Assembly: GCF_022965805.1 (NCBI RefSeq)
Contig: NC_133103.1
Coordinates: 25,693,462-25,757,461, forward strand
Length of the DNA stretch: 64,000 nt
Reading direction: 5' to 3'
DNA from: Primulina eburnea
Taxonomy: Eukaryota > Streptophyta > Magnoliopsida > Lamiales > Gesneriaceae
The position numbers were made by a program, and so were the translations under genes. Under the pieces are notes generated by a model that was not told the DNA's origin, did no database searches, and was given only the letters and a program-made list of their open reading frames with translations. Positions 12,215-23,995 of the stretch are shown in pieces. Positions within the stretch are counted from its first letter, which is position 1. The number at the start of each line of letters is the position of its first letter.

Positions 12215-13105
12215 ATAGCCAATTATCCAGTAGCAGACTATGGCACTTCCGCCAAAACAATATCTCATGACATCGTGCAATGTGTCCGTGGTGATCCCAC
12301 CACTATCAGGCACTTCTGTCATAAGACTACTCGTCTAATACCTGCTATCTATAATCAAGAGAACAAGTATATCAATCAAATCAATGCAATAAAGTAAAGT
12401 ATGTGATTTAGGGAAACTCAAGTCTAACCGACTCAAGTCGATCTCCCAATACCACATTGACTTATACCTTTCTTTCGTCGGTTTCTGGCTCAGTCGAAGT
12501 CCTGAATTCACAGTCTGTCTGGTAATGACAATATCAATAATCTCATGTCAATATACCTTTCAAATCAATAACAATCTGATCAATCTGGATTTAATTCAAA
12601 ATCAACGGCATAACGGTATAATTTCAATATTCCCGTCAATACCATATCACCAGATATTAATTACAATCCATAACCCATATTCAATACAATCCGTAATCCC
12701 ATCACAATTCAAATCTGTCTGGTATAAATCAATATACCCTAAAAATTCATAACAATTTTATAATCAGTCCGTTTCTCAATCTGACTTCGATTCTACGATG
12801 TCTAATATGTCAAGAACATCATATATGAGTTCCATTCAATTCTGACAATATCATAATTTCAAAACATGTCAAAACATAGCAACACTTACGTCCAGTTGTA
12901 GCCTGTGTTTATATGAACACAGTACTGCAGTCAGATTCAAAATCAGACGGACGGATTTTTCACAAAAGGCGTAAGGATTTTTCACAACTTCACAGAGACC
13001 TTTCCTCGATTCTTTTCTGATTCTAAATGATTTCGTATGTTTTGTATATATATATATATACCAACTTTGCAAACTAAGCCAACTGTCCATTTCTCCTTCT
13101 GCATG

Positions 13106-13335
13106 TCTCGCGCATATGCGCGACATTACTGGCGCATATGCGCGAGACCTTCGGGTCTCGGCTTTGGTAGCTCGCGCATATGCGCGACTTACCTCGCGCA
13201 TATGCGCGAGACCTACTGGAATTTTCTTTGTCCCATCGCACAGCTCGCGCATATGCGCGCCCTCCTGTCGCGCATATGCGCGAGACCTACTGTCCAATTC
13301 GCGCATATGCGCGTCTAATGTCGCGCATGTGCGCC
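13106..13335. repeat. SL2 palindromic CGCGCATATGCGCG array
   Basis: Eight copies of a palindrome with the ideal form CTCGCGCATATGCGCGAG, spaced 20-40 bp apart by unrelated spacers. In element orientation (minus) it lies immediately upstream of a TA-rich TATA-like run at 13046-13061. The matching array in Gy5 has nine copies. Several frames stay open through it by composition only. Confidence 0.92.
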
Positions 13336-13598
13336 GATGGTACTGTCCTCGCACATACATTTTCACACGTTACCTCAAATCGTGTCTCGGTTAATCCTTT
13401 CATAATCATATCAAATTATAACTCAATAATTATAGATTACTAGGATTAAAATTACGGGCATTACACCCTATGTATGACATTTTGGTGTTTTTGTATTTGC
13501 TACACACTAGTATATTGAGGTGGTCAAATTTTGCCTTGCAAAACAAATTTTGAAACTTCCGTTGTGTATTCGGGCACCTTAATCGATCCCCTTTCAAG

Positions 13599-13611
13599 TG
13601 GTATCATGAGC
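13599..13611 (+). promoter_or_regulatory. Co1 primer binding site
   Basis: TGGTATCATGAGC lies two bases after the LTR. It equals the initiator-Met tRNA complement TGGTATCAGAGC with one extra base. It would prime minus-strand synthesis if unmutated. Confidence 0.75.
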
Positions 13612-15380
13612 TAAGGATACTATTTTGTGTAGCATATACATAATATTATATTGAGGTCGATTTCTAACCGCATGAGATGAGTTTTTGCAAGAAAAATCAA
13701 GGCCTTCTTTGGGGAAATTTCGGGCAGCAAGTTGCTGCTTGTTTTGGGCAGCTCGGGCTGCCCGAGGGGTAGCCAATTTCGGGCAGCAAGGGCAGCCCCC
13801 AGCCCCCGAACCCCTTCTTTAAAATTAAAAAAAAATTTGGCCGGAATCTGGCGACAGCGATGACGACTAGGGTTTCCAAAAGTGTTTTGGATTATAAAAG
13901 TGTCATGGGCCTTGACGTTGTTGGGCCATTAGATGGCTAACATATTTGTGAAATTTAAATGGGCCAAAATGTTTTTGGTGAAAAATGATTTTTTGGGCCC
14001 TTAAGTTTAAATTTACAAAATTTGCAGATATTTTCCCATGAAATAAATAATTTAAGTTGGACTTTAATTATTTATGGTAAATGGTGATTTACAAGAAATT
14101 CAGTTATAAATAAAGTAATTAGAAAGTAGAAAAAGGTGTTCGTATACTTTGTTAATTTAGTTTATAATCGTGGCGGTTAGTGATTGGATCAACATATATA
14201 ATATTGGATCAATTAATTATTGTGACAATTAATTGATGGTGTATGATATGTGATATTCTGCATGAAGGATGATCAAAATCCAAAGCCCTATTTGCTAGGT
14301 GTATGCTATGATATTTTGTGTTGAATGATTGTAATAATTATCAAATTTAAAGTGGGCTTGGTTTATGGCATGTTCCCACCCCATGAGATGTATCCCTATT
14401 TGCCATATATATTTATTTGTAAATTTTAGTATAGTGAAATATCAAGATTGGAAGATAGTGGCCTTGATGATTATGAAGATCGAAGACATGTAAATATTGG
14501 AAGCTTATGTAATAGTTGCATTTGCATCCCTTGCATTTCCCTAGAATTGGATCTAGGCCCGTGCTTAGCTCACACGGGCCATTAGTTTTGAGCCAATTGA
14601 TCATCCTTGTTTAGTTTACAGTTTATAATATATGCATGATATGTTATAAATAATGAGTATGTGCGTTATTATTATGATAATAACAAAGTTGCATGAATCC
14701 GGCAAACATACGATCAAACATGACGAGTTTTTTAAATAAAATTAATGATGAGACCTTTCAAAATTAAAAACCCTCATTTTGAATAAGATTCAAAATTAAC
14801 ATCAAGCCCAAAAAGGGTAATTATAAATTTGTTTATAATTTTCATGTCTTCCATCGACAATGGGTGCATGATGAACGCTACCCGTGCTCGGGGTTCGGCT
14901 CATATTATTTGGGGGGAGGGGGGCTTGGGTGCTGGAAAGCTGTGACATCCATTGACATTGTGATGTGAACTACGTGGAACTCCCATGATTTCGACTCATA
15001 TTATTGAGGGAACTCATGGCGACCGTCCATTAAGGTTCAACATCGATGGGTAAGGCTTGACACGTAAAGATGAACGACGTCATATTATTGGGTCCTAATC
15101 AAACGTGAGACAAAAGTTTACGTAGAGGGTTGCATAGTGATGCAATTGGAACTAACTTTTAGGAATTATGATTGGCTGATATTATTCGAGATCATAATTC
15201 GCTAATTGGACCTTGCGTACTGAGGAAAGGAGTTTCCCGTTTTCACTAGAGGGTATTGAAAGATGTCAAAACAGTGGGAGTAAACATTTATAAAGTAAAA
15301 TTCCAGACTTTATATCTTACTAAATATTTTAAAATAGTCATTAAAATTTATCTGTTTTACTTTTCAGTACATTTTAGACA
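13612..15380 (+). other. Co1 untranslated leader
   Basis: 1.77 kb between primer site and gag with no sustained frame. The part at 13721-13800 is strongly self-complementary, with repeated GGGCAGC and GCTGCCC blocks (CGGGCAGC, GGGCAGCTCGGGCTGCCC). This could fold into a GC-rich stem in the RNA. The motif TCATATTATT recurs near 14900, 14995, 15078 and 15178. Confidence 0.55.
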
Positions 15381-16239
15381 ATGTCTTCGATTCGAAATCC
15401 GCTATCTTCAATACTCGACAAACACGTATTAACCCGACCTAACTACCTCACTTGGCTAAGAAACCTAAAGATAGTCTTGAATTTGTAAAATGATTGCATA
15501 TACACTGACTGAGTCGCCCCCTGTTGAGGCTCCGACTGACTGCACTCCTGAGGAATTGCAGACTTAGAAGGAATGGTGTGACCATGACTTGAAAGCCTGG
15601 TGCTATATGCAGATTTATATGAATGATGAGCTGCAGAGGCGTTTTGAGGATGCAAAGAATGCTGCTGACATTCATTTGCGTCTCAAGGAGCTCTTTGGTG
15701 AGCAGACTCGAACTCTTAGGAATGCTACCGTCAAATAGTTGATCACTTTGCGCATGTGAGATGGGGCCTTGGTCCATGAGCATGGCCTGAAGTTGATTGG
15801 GCTCGTGGACAAGCTCGTTGGCATGGATCTGATGATGCCTTCGGAGTTGACCACCGACGTGTTGCTCTTGTCACTACCTAGCTCGTTTGATCCTTTTGTG
15901 GTGAATTTCAATATGAACAAGATGGAGCTGACCCTTGAGGAGTTGGTTAACATGCTTGTGACCTTTGAGTCCACCATCAAGAAAGAGAAGCCAGTTCTTT
16001 ATGTGGGCTCTTCTTCTGGTACGAAGACTGGTCCACCTGGGAAGGGAAAGAAGCGTTCTTTCCAACGTCCCAAGAAGAGCGTGCTTTTGAAGAGGCAGAC
16101 TCCGAGTTCCGCTGTGGCAGCCACAAAAGTGAAGGCTGACAAGACTATTGACATCTGTCATCACTGCAAGAAGCCTGGACATTGGAGGCGTAACTGCAGG
16201 GAATATCTTGCCCAGAAGAGTTCTGGAAATGGTATGTTC
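15381..16239 (+). pseudogene. Co1 gag (copia type, broken)
   Basis: Starts MSSIRNPLSSILDKHVLTRPNY in pieces, followed by YLTWLRNLKIVL, typical of copia gag N-termini. It shifts frame near 15490, has a TAG at about 15568 and another near 15738, then is open from 15769. Later parts read LTLEELVNMLVTFESTIKKEKP, a basic GKGKKRSFQRPKK stretch and a CCHC knuckle CHHCKKPGHWRRNC (about 16157-16198). It would form the particle and bind element RNA. Confidence 0.88.
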
Positions 16240-16455
16240 TATATTGAAGTAAACATTTCAATTAACTCTATATCTTGGGTATTGGATACTGGCTGTGGCT
16301 CACATCTATGTAATGATTTGCAAGTGATGGGAAGAAGTAGGAGGCTCAAGGAAGGTGAGACCTTTTTGAGGATGTGCAATGGAGCAAGAGTTGCTGCCAA
16401 GGTCGTAGGAGATGTTTGCTTATTTTTTAACAATGATTTTAAGTTAATTTTATGA
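16240..16455 (+). pseudogene. Co1 protease
   Basis: Contains SWVLDTGCGSHLCNDLQ, the copia aspartic protease signature with the DTG triad intact, followed by GETFLRMCNGARVAAKVVGDV. The frame, continuous with gag from 15769, closes at 16455 with TGA. The sequence then continues as integrase after it, so the stop is probably a point lesion. Confidence 0.87.
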
Positions 16456-17112
16456 GATGTTTTGTTTGTACTTGAATTGGTGAAAAACATTGTTTCCATT
16501 TCTATGCTAGATAAAGATGGATATTCTTGTTTATTTAGCAAAAGTTTTTGCAACATTTACAAGAATGAATGTTTAATTGGTACTGGAGAACTTGAAAACG
16601 ATCTCTACACCTTAAAATTGAAAGATATTACACTAAAGAATGCCCAAACAATAACAACAACAAACAAGCGAAAACAAGATACTCTAAATTCGGCACAATT
16701 ATGGCATGATCGATTAGGACATATTTCCCTAAGAAGGATGAACAAGCTAGTGGGAGTAGGCATGTTTGATATGTCTGATATTAATGCTCTCATGACTTGT
16801 GAATCCTGTCTGAAAGGAAAATGACCGAAATTCCCTTTAAGGGCCATGTGGAGCGAGCCAAAGGGTTATTGGATTTGATCCATACCGATGTGTGCGGTCA
16901 ACTTAGCATCACCACTAAGCATGGACATGCATACTTCATCACCTTTACCGATGACTTTTCGAGGTATGGGTATGTGTATTTGACGAAATACAATTCTGAA
17001 GCCTTTGAAAGGTTAAAAGTATTCAGAAGTGAAGTAGAGAAACGGTTGGGATGAAGCATCAAGACACTTCGATCGGATCTAGGTGGTGAGTACTTGAGTG
17101 CCGAGTTCCATG
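16456..17112 (+). pseudogene. Co1 integrase, first part
   Basis: Reads the pre-integrase HHCC domain as WHDRLGHISLRRMNKL followed by CESCLKGK, then HTDVCGQLSITTKHGHAYFITFTDDFSRY (seen in parts) with the first catalytic Asp in HTDVCG. The second is in LRSDLGGEYLSAEFH. There are stops at 16822 and 17052. It ends at the Gy2 insertion after the codons for EFH and resumes at 26161. Confidence 0.9.
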
Positions 17113-17718
17113 TGTAACGCCCAGACATTCGTATGCATATGATGTAAGGTAATGATTATGATTAAGTATGGTCATTATCACTTTTATGGTTTATTATGAT
17201 GATCGTTTGGGGATATTTGATGTAAAGTTGATGGTTTATGGTTTTAAGATATGATATGAATGATATTGAATGATATAGAATGAAACAGAGAATGTATGGG
17301 TAGAATAGAAAGCTGATATTTGGCTAAGTAGGTAATGGAAGTGCTAAAACGGTATGAAAATGTGGCAGTAGTTGTGGATTTTAGCATAATGTTTTGTATA
17401 TTGATCCGAATGATGTGAGGCCACTTCCATTAGAAAGCTAAGAAATAAGGCTATAACTTTCTTGTTTTGAGTTTTGTTCAAATCATTGTGGAAGACTAGC
17501 CAAAAGGGCCCCGAAGTTTGTCGTGTGTGTCGTCGATCCTCCAATGACACATGTTGGGAGATTGAGCATAACTCATTACTCAGACCTTCAAATGACATGA
17601 GGCCAATTGGAGATGCAAGCAAAGACATATAGCTACTACTTTAATGTTTCCCATTTTTCCAAATTATGAAGGGAAGAGGCGTTTCGGAGGCGATCTTTGA
17701 GGCGGCTGTGCGCAGAGC

Positions 17719-17827
17719 GGCGCCCGAGCGGTAACAAATGACCGCCCGAGCGCCACAGGTTCTGGAATTTTGGTCTTGGACAGTATAGACCGCGCTAGGG
17801 CGGTAGTTTATGACCACCCGAGCGCCC
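17719..17827. repeat. Gy2 GCGCCCGAGCGGTAA hairpins (5' LTR)
   Basis: Hairpin 1 at 17719-17754 pairs GGCGCCCGAGCGGT with ACCGCCCGAGCGCC around a short loop. A decayed second copy lies at 17791-17827. Both sit about 40-150 bp upstream of the TATA box. The same motif occurs three times in each Gy3 LTR. Confidence 0.9.
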
Positions 17828-17864
17828 AGAGCTGTACAAAAAACGTGTTTTGGGTGTTTTAAGG

Positions 17865-17872
17865 TATAAAAT
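17865..17872 (+). promoter_or_regulatory. Gy2 5' LTR TATA box
   Basis: TATAAAAT in the context AAGGTATAAAATCGG. It is conserved at 24747-24754 in the other LTR. It is the best promoter candidate in this LTR. Confidence 0.6.
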
Positions 17873-18308
17873 CGGTTGAGACACAACTTTTCCTCATTCC
17901 TCTTCTTTTCTTTCACTTCTCCAACGATTCCAAGCTAGGGTTCTTCATTTTCTTCTTATCCTTTCTTTCAATCAAGCAAATTAATCTTCAATCCGGAGTT
18001 GGAACTTCATCTTTTTAACGAAAGGAGCAAAGGTAAGTGGATTTCTTCTTGTTCTTGAGTTATTGAAGATGGTGGAGTTAGGGTTGATAGTTGTGATAGA
18101 TGTATTGGGTTAAATGTTCATCTAATGTTATTATTTTGGTGTTGATGGTTAGTTATTGGGTTTATTGTTGTAGGATCATCGTCAAGGTTTAGGAAACCAA
18201 ATGCTCCAAGTGTTGTAAGTGGAATCATTTCTTGAATGCACCACATGATCCTATTTGTATGTGTTTTGATGATTTTCTGACGTTAACTCCTTTCAAATTC
18301 TATTCATG

Positions 18309-18479
<171 letters not shown>

Positions 18480-19369
18480 GGTAGTGCAATAATATGCATT
18501 TTTGAATGAAAGGAGTTAAACTATTTATGATGCCTAAAAGATGTTTGATAAAATGCTTGAATGAAGTTTTAAATGATTGAATGATGGGATTGATAGTGAT
18601 AGTAGCGGTGTTGCCTCTGGCAATTCTGAATCCGCAATGTGATTGGCCAATTAACGATGAAAACATGTGCTATCTTATAAGATGAATTTTATGCAGAGGT
18701 ACGTGTCCCTCCTATAAGATTCGTTTTTACGAAGAGGGTTAGCAATGGATGAACTATCTTATAAGAACTATCAATTCTTCAGTTGATCAATGAAATGAAT
18801 ATCATCACTACGTATTGTTGTATTATGATTCTTGACGGATGATATTAATTATGATTCGAAATTTATGAAATGAAATGGATACTGCTTTCAAGAAAATGAA
18901 ATTGAGGCTACCCATTTTATGTTTATCAATAAAATGATATATATGTATCTTGTTAGTATTGGTTCCATTTGCTGAGTTTTATACCCATTCCAGCTATGTT
19001 CATGTGATGCAGGCACATGTAAGAAAGACTGATCATTCCTGAGTTGTCGAAGCGAGAGAAAGGAATATGCCAAACTTTGGAGATTTCAATTGGATGCTAT
19101 TTTGTTATGTTATGGTTATGGTTATTTTGGGAAATATTGTAAACCTTGTTTTGGTATTTGAAGTAGAAATATGTGTAGATACTATATTAAATGGTATCTC
19201 ATGAATATGAAAATCTTTTGCATGTATTTTATATGTTGCTTGAGACAGGTGGCATGTCCTATTTACGGGGAGATGCTGCCCAAATCTCTTTAAATTACAC
19301 ATTTTCTCCAAATTATATTTTAAAGCTTTTGCACTAATTATGCATTTTAGTCACGAGTGTTACATTTAG

Positions 19370-19382
19370 TGGTATCAGAGCC
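19370..19382 (+). promoter_or_regulatory. Gy2 primer binding site
   Basis: TGGTATCAGAGCC, an exact complement of the initiator-Met tRNA 3' end, five bases after the LTR. Confidence 0.9.
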
Positions 19383-19541
19383 GAGATTTTCGGAACAATG
19401 ATTTGGCATATGACTTCCTCTGCTGTCGACAATTTGGTATGTATGTACCTGCATCATTTGATATAATATGGATGTGTAGCCTCAATAATAATGATATGTT
19501 ATGTATGGAAATGGTTTTAAACTAATATGTATCACAGGATC

Positions 19542-20495
19542 ATGCCGCCTAAGCGTAAAGCACCAGAAGGGGAGGATAGTTCATCATCTAGAGTGGTTGG
19601 TGAATTTAGCAAGTTACTGAAAGAACAGGCCAAGGTACATGGCGAGCAAATTCAGCAGCTCTTACGGATGCAGAATGCAGGGCGAGAGAAAGAGAGAGAG
19701 CAAGTGAGACCCGAGCCCGGTAGTGAGGGCGCATACGAAAGATTTAGTAAGATGAAGCCACCAGAATTTGATGGTAGCACTGATCCCATGGTCGCCTTGG
19801 AATGGGTCAAAGCTGTGGAGGCTATTTATGATTATCTGCAGTTTGACGATAATGATCGAGTCAGCTGTGCCATTTTTCTACTGACCAAGACGGCGAGGAC
19901 TTGGTGGGACGCCACCAAGATATTAATTCATGTCTCGGCACTCAAGTGGCAGGAGTTTAAAGATTTATTCTACGGCAAATATTTTCCTCGAGATGTTCGA
20001 AGTCAGAAAGTGAAGGAATTTCTATAACTGAAGCAAGGAAATATGTCAATGTAAGAGTATATTCTCAAATTTGAAGAGGGGTGTCATTTTGCCCCATATC
20101 TGGCTAGCAATGACATCAAAAAAGGGGAGCATTTTCTTAGAGGTGTTCGAGCTGAAATTAAAAGAGACGTTCGAATGTCTATAGCTGCTTCATATAAAGA
20201 GATTGTTGAAAAAGCAAGGATGACAGAGCAAGACGAGAAGGAAATTGAAAGATAAAGACAATTGAAGCGCCAAGATTTTTCTTCTAAAGGCCAAGGATCC
20301 GGATGGAAAGGTAAGGGCAAGTTCAGGAGGAAAGAAAAAGATGAGCATCGACCCAAAGCTCTTATGCCACCGCCTACATATGATCGACCTGTATGTCCAA
20401 AATGTGGCAAAATGCATATAGGTGAGTGCTTGGTTGGAAGTAATCGATGCTTTCATTGTGGAGGTGTTGGACATATTATCAAAATTGTCCAGTGA
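19542..20495 (+). pseudogene. Gy2 gag
   Basis: Starts at ATG 19542 (MPPKRKAPEGEDS); the upstream in-frame codons from 19527 are probably leader. The retrotransposon gag domain is seen in FSKMKPPEFDGSTDPMVALEW and ARTWWDATK. It has TAA/TAG stops at 20024-20026, 20053 and 20253. The C-terminus holds VCPKCGKMHIGEC and a CCHC knuckle CFHCGGVGH..QNC. A one-base deletion inside this knuckle near 20475 shifts the frame into the protease. Confidence 0.9.
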
Positions 20496-21060
20496 AGGGT
20501 GAGAAAGGGAAGGGTAGGGTTCAAGGCAGAATCTTCACAATAACCAAAGAAGGCGCAAATCCCGATTCTTCTGTTATATCAGGTACTATCTTAATTTCAA
20601 GCAAGGCCGCTATTACATTGATTGACACCGGTGCTACGCATTCCTTTATGTCTGAAACTTTCTTGCGCTCTTTGAATGTTGTTCCATCTTTTGAACCCCT
20701 CCACTATAGTATTTTGTTGCCATCGAGAGACGAAATATGGCCTTCTAGTATTCTTAAAAGTTGTACAGTGCAAGTTAATGAGAAAATCTATTTTGCTGAT
20801 CTTATTATTATTCCCATGGTGGCGTTTGATGTTATTTTGGGAATGGACTGGCTATCGTCATATCATGCGGTTATTGACTGCGTGGCTAAGACGGTGCTAT
20901 TTCCTACAGAAGATGATGAAAGTGGGATTTTTCAAAGTTCAGGTATTTCGCTTGGCACTCCTTATATTTCTTGTCTCAAAGCTCACGAAATGTTATCAAA
21001 GGGGTGTCAGGGGTTTTTAGCTGTTGTGATAGATGTGAATACTGAGATGACGATGAAGTT
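20496..21060 (+). pseudogene. Gy2 protease
   Basis: Open in the 20447-21229 frame. The active site is in LIDTGATHSFMSE (DTG intact), then FADLIIIPMVAFDVILGMDWLS, the second structural half. The domain is unusually well preserved. It links to RT through FPDVFADDVPGLPPD. Confidence 0.9.
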
Positions 21061-21990
21061 GAATGAGATTGAGGTAGTTCGGGATTTTCCTGACGTATTT
21101 GCAGATGATGTGCCTGGATTACCACCTGACTGTGAAGTTGAGTTTGTGATTGACGTGGTTCCAAGTACTGCTCCGATTTCGAAAGCTCCTTACCGAATGG
21201 CCCCGACTGAAATGAAGGAACTGAAGTAACAATTGCAGGATCTATTAGACAAAGGCTTTATTCGTCCGAGTTCTTCTCTGTGGGGAGCTCCAGTTTTATT
21301 TGTCAAAAAGAAAGATGGATATTTGCGGTTGTTCATTGATTATAGAGAAATCAACAAAGCCACGATCAAGAATAAATATCCATTACCGAGGATTGACGAT
21401 CTCTTTGATCAGTTACATGGAGCGACAGTGTTTTCTAAGATCGACCTGCATTCTGTTTATTATCAGCTGAAAGTTAGGTAAGCCGACATCCCTAAAACTG
21501 CATTCAGAACCAGGTATGGTCATTATGAATTCTTAGTCATGTCATCCGGGTTGACGAACGCTCTGTCTCTCTTCATGGATCTAATGAACCGAGTCTTCAA
21601 GCCATATCTGGATAGCTTCATTATCGTTTTGATTGATGATATCCTGATTTATTCCAAGACTCAGGAACTCCATGCCGAGCATCTCAGAACTGTATTGCAG
21701 TTATTAAGGGAAAACAGTTATACGCAAAGTTGAAAAAGTGTGAATTCTGGTAAGAGCACTTATCATTTCTGGGCCATATTGTTTCGAGAGACGGCATTGC
21801 AGTGGATCTCATGAAGATTGATGCGATTAAACAATGGCCTATTCCTATAACAGTCTCCGAGGTGCGTAGTTTTCTTGGTTTTGCAGGTTATTATCAACGT
21901 TTTATTGCCAATTTCTCCAAAATAGCCCTGCCATTAACCAATCTGACGAGAAAAGCGGTGAAGTTTGAGTGGACAAACGAGTGCCAACAC
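21061..21990 (+). pseudogene. Gy2 reverse transcriptase
   Basis: Begins with the PYRMAPTEMKELK motif, a CAA-to-TAA stop at 21227, then [33 protein letters not shown] and the catalytic [10 protein letters not shown] (both Asp present). Further stops occur at 21479 and in the SKCEFW-like region (21732, 21751), with a frameshift near 21700. [15 protein letters not shown] follows. It is inactive as read. Confidence 0.9.
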
Positions 21991-22430
21991 GGATTTCAAG
22001 TGTTGAAAGACAAGTTGACATCATCCCCTAACCTAGCACTTCCGTGTGGTACTGAAGATTTTATTGTTTACACTGATGCGTCAAAGATGCGACTTGGAGC
22101 TGTACTGATGTAGCGTGGGAAAGTAATCGCTTATGGTTCTCGTCAGTTGAAGGATTACGAGAAGAATTATCCCACCCACGATCTTGAGTTGGCTGCAGTG
22201 GTCTTCGGATTGAAAATATGGAGGCATTATCTGTGTGGCGAGAAATGTGAAGTGTTCACAGACCATAAGAGCTTGAAATATCTATTCTCTCAGACGGAAC
22301 TCAATATGCGGCAGAGGAGGTGGTTAGAACTTGTTAAAGATTATGATGTGACCATTAGCTGCCACCCAGGTAAAGCAAACATGGTTGCAGATGCTTTGAG
22401 CCGTAAGTCAGTTTGTTCTTTGAGCTCATT
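21991..22430 (+). pseudogene. Gy2 RNase H
   Basis: Shows [15 protein letters not shown], a CAG-to-TAG stop at 22111, then [29 protein letters not shown] and [14 protein letters not shown]. All acidic positions expected for Ty3-type RNase H are present. The open frame from 22147 runs on into integrase. Confidence 0.9.
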
Positions 22431-23576
22431 GATTCAGGAGCCGTTGTTATTGGATCTTCAGATAAGCGAGATTGCTATAGTAGAGCAAGGGACCATCGCT
22501 AGACTTTCAGCTTTGGTTATTCGACCTACGTTGACAGATAGGATACGACGGGAGCAACCTAATGACAATCAGTTGATGAAATTGCGATCTAAAGCTGATG
22601 AGAAAGGAAATACAGAGTTTGCGATGAACACTGATGATTTGTTAACATTTAGTGGTTGGATATGTGTTCCAAGTGGTGATGACATTCGACGGGATGTTTT
22701 GACAGAGGCTCATACCGCGCCATACTCGATACATCCAGGTAGCACAAAGATATATCAGGATCTCCGACGTCTCTACTGGTGACCAGGTATGAAAAGTGAC
22801 ATCGCAAAGTTTATATCCGAATGTCTAACATGTCAGTAGGTAAAGATTGTGCATCAAAGACCTTCTGGAACTTTGCAATCCCTCCCAATACCTCAGTGGA
22901 AGTGGGAGCACATCACTATGGACTTTGTAACGGGACTTCCAAGAACACCAAAGGGTTACAACTCCATTTGAGTGATTGTTGACAGGTTAACCAAGTCGGC
23001 TCATTTTCTTCCGATCAAGACAACGTTTACAATGAACCATTTTGCTGAAGTCTATGTAGCTGAGATTGTGAGACTTCATGGTATTCCTGTGTCAATTGTA
23101 TTTGATCGTGACCCAAGGTTTACTTCTGAATTCTGGAAGAGATTGCACAGAGCCTTGGGAACCAAGTTGGATTTTTGTATAGCTTATCATCCTCAGAGTG
23201 ACGGGCAGTCAGAGAGGGTGATTCAGATTCTTGAAGATATGCTACGAGCCTGCACGATTGACTTTCCTGGTAGCTGGGATTCTAAATTGCCACTTGCTGA
23301 ATTTACATATAACAATAGTTATCAGGCGACGATTGGCATGGCACCATACAAGGCATTGTACGGCAGGAAATGTAGATCACCATTGAACTGGGATGAAGTC
23401 GGTGAAAGAAAGATGTTAGGACCAGAAGTGGTCCAACAGACAGCTGATGTGATTACTTTAATCCAGGACAGAATGAAGACGACCCAAACCAGAAAGAAAA
23501 CTTAGGACGATAACAGAAGAAGGCATTTGAAGTTGGAAATCATGTTTTTATCAAAATTGCTCCTCTCAAAGGCATT
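22431..23576 (+). pseudogene. Gy2 integrase
   Basis: The HHCC finger reads [12 protein letters not shown] and CLTC, with a TGG-to-TGA stop at 22780 and a TAG just after the finger. The core has D in MDFVTGLP, a TGA before VIVDRLTK, D in FDRDPRFTS (Ser to Phe change before it) and E in DGQSERVIQ. It is open from 22972 to 23505, then has a TAG and a frameshift before the chromodomain part. Confidence 0.9.
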
Positions 23577-23954
23577 ATGAGATTTGGCAGGAAAGGAAAG
23601 CTGAGCCCAAGATTTATCGGCCTATTTGAAATTCTGGACAGGATAGGAGAAAGAGCATATCGTGTAGCCTTACCGCCGGACTTGGATAGAGTCCACAATG
23701 TATTTCACGTCTCAATGCTCAGAAAGTACATCTCGAACCATTCCCATGTTCTCAGACATGAAGCGTTGGATCTGATGCCGAACATGACTTATCAAGAAGT
23801 ACCAATCCAGATTTTAGATCGCAAGGTTAAAGTACTAAGGAATAAGGAGATCGGCATTATCAAGATTCTTTGGCATAATCAGTTGGTTGAAGAAGCAACA
23901 TGGGAACCAGAGGAGGAAATAAAGCAGCGATATCCTGAGTTATTCGCACAGTAA
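23577..23954 (+). pseudogene. Gy2 integrase C-terminus and chromodomain-like tail
   Basis: An open segment of 125 codons: KLSPRFIGLFEILDRIGERAY in parts, VHNVFHVSMLRKY, then IQILDRKVKVLRNKEIG and VEEATWEPEEEIKQRYPELF. This is the chromodomain-like ending of plant chromoviruses, and it finishes 41 bp before the LTR. The natural stop TAA is at 23952-23954. Confidence 0.88.
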
Positions 23955-23979
23955 TGGCAATTTCGGGGACGAAATTTCT

Positions 23980-23995
23980 TAAGGAGGGGAGAATT
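23980..23995 (+). promoter_or_regulatory. Gy2 polypurine tract
   Basis: TAAGGAGGGGAGAAT directly before the 3' LTR, the plus-strand primer. The preceding TTTCGGGGACGAAATTTCTT block is also shared with Gy3. Confidence 0.85.

Larger units (their letters stand above)
11433..13465 (-). mobile_element. SL2: solo LTR of the Gy5 family
   Basis: 2033 bp, plus-strand ends TGTGGGGACC and GGGCATTACA, flanked by CCCTA (11428-11432, 13466-13470). The uninterrupted site is seen in the other Co1 LTR at about 26785. On the minus strand it starts TGTAATGCCC and ends CGTCCGGGTCCCCACA, matching the Gy5 LTR (56112-57985). Both also carry the CGCATATGCG array just before a TATA-like run. Confidence 0.93.
9496..13596 (+). 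repeat. Co1 5' LTR, interrupted by SL2
   Basis: Starts TGTTAGAGTA, ends CCCCTTTCA. The net length is about 2063 bp after removing SL2 and one CCCTA. A 60-bp local duplication (AATTAATTCAAATGTTGAATT type) lies at about 10783-10885. The last 660 bp match the remnant 3' LTR at 26256-26915. Confidence 0.9.

Noticed and set aside
13106..13335. Regularly spaced palindromes resembling a CRISPR array
   Set aside because: The context is a plant LTR with solo-LTR target duplications, spacing is irregular, and there are no cas genes. They are LTR repeats.
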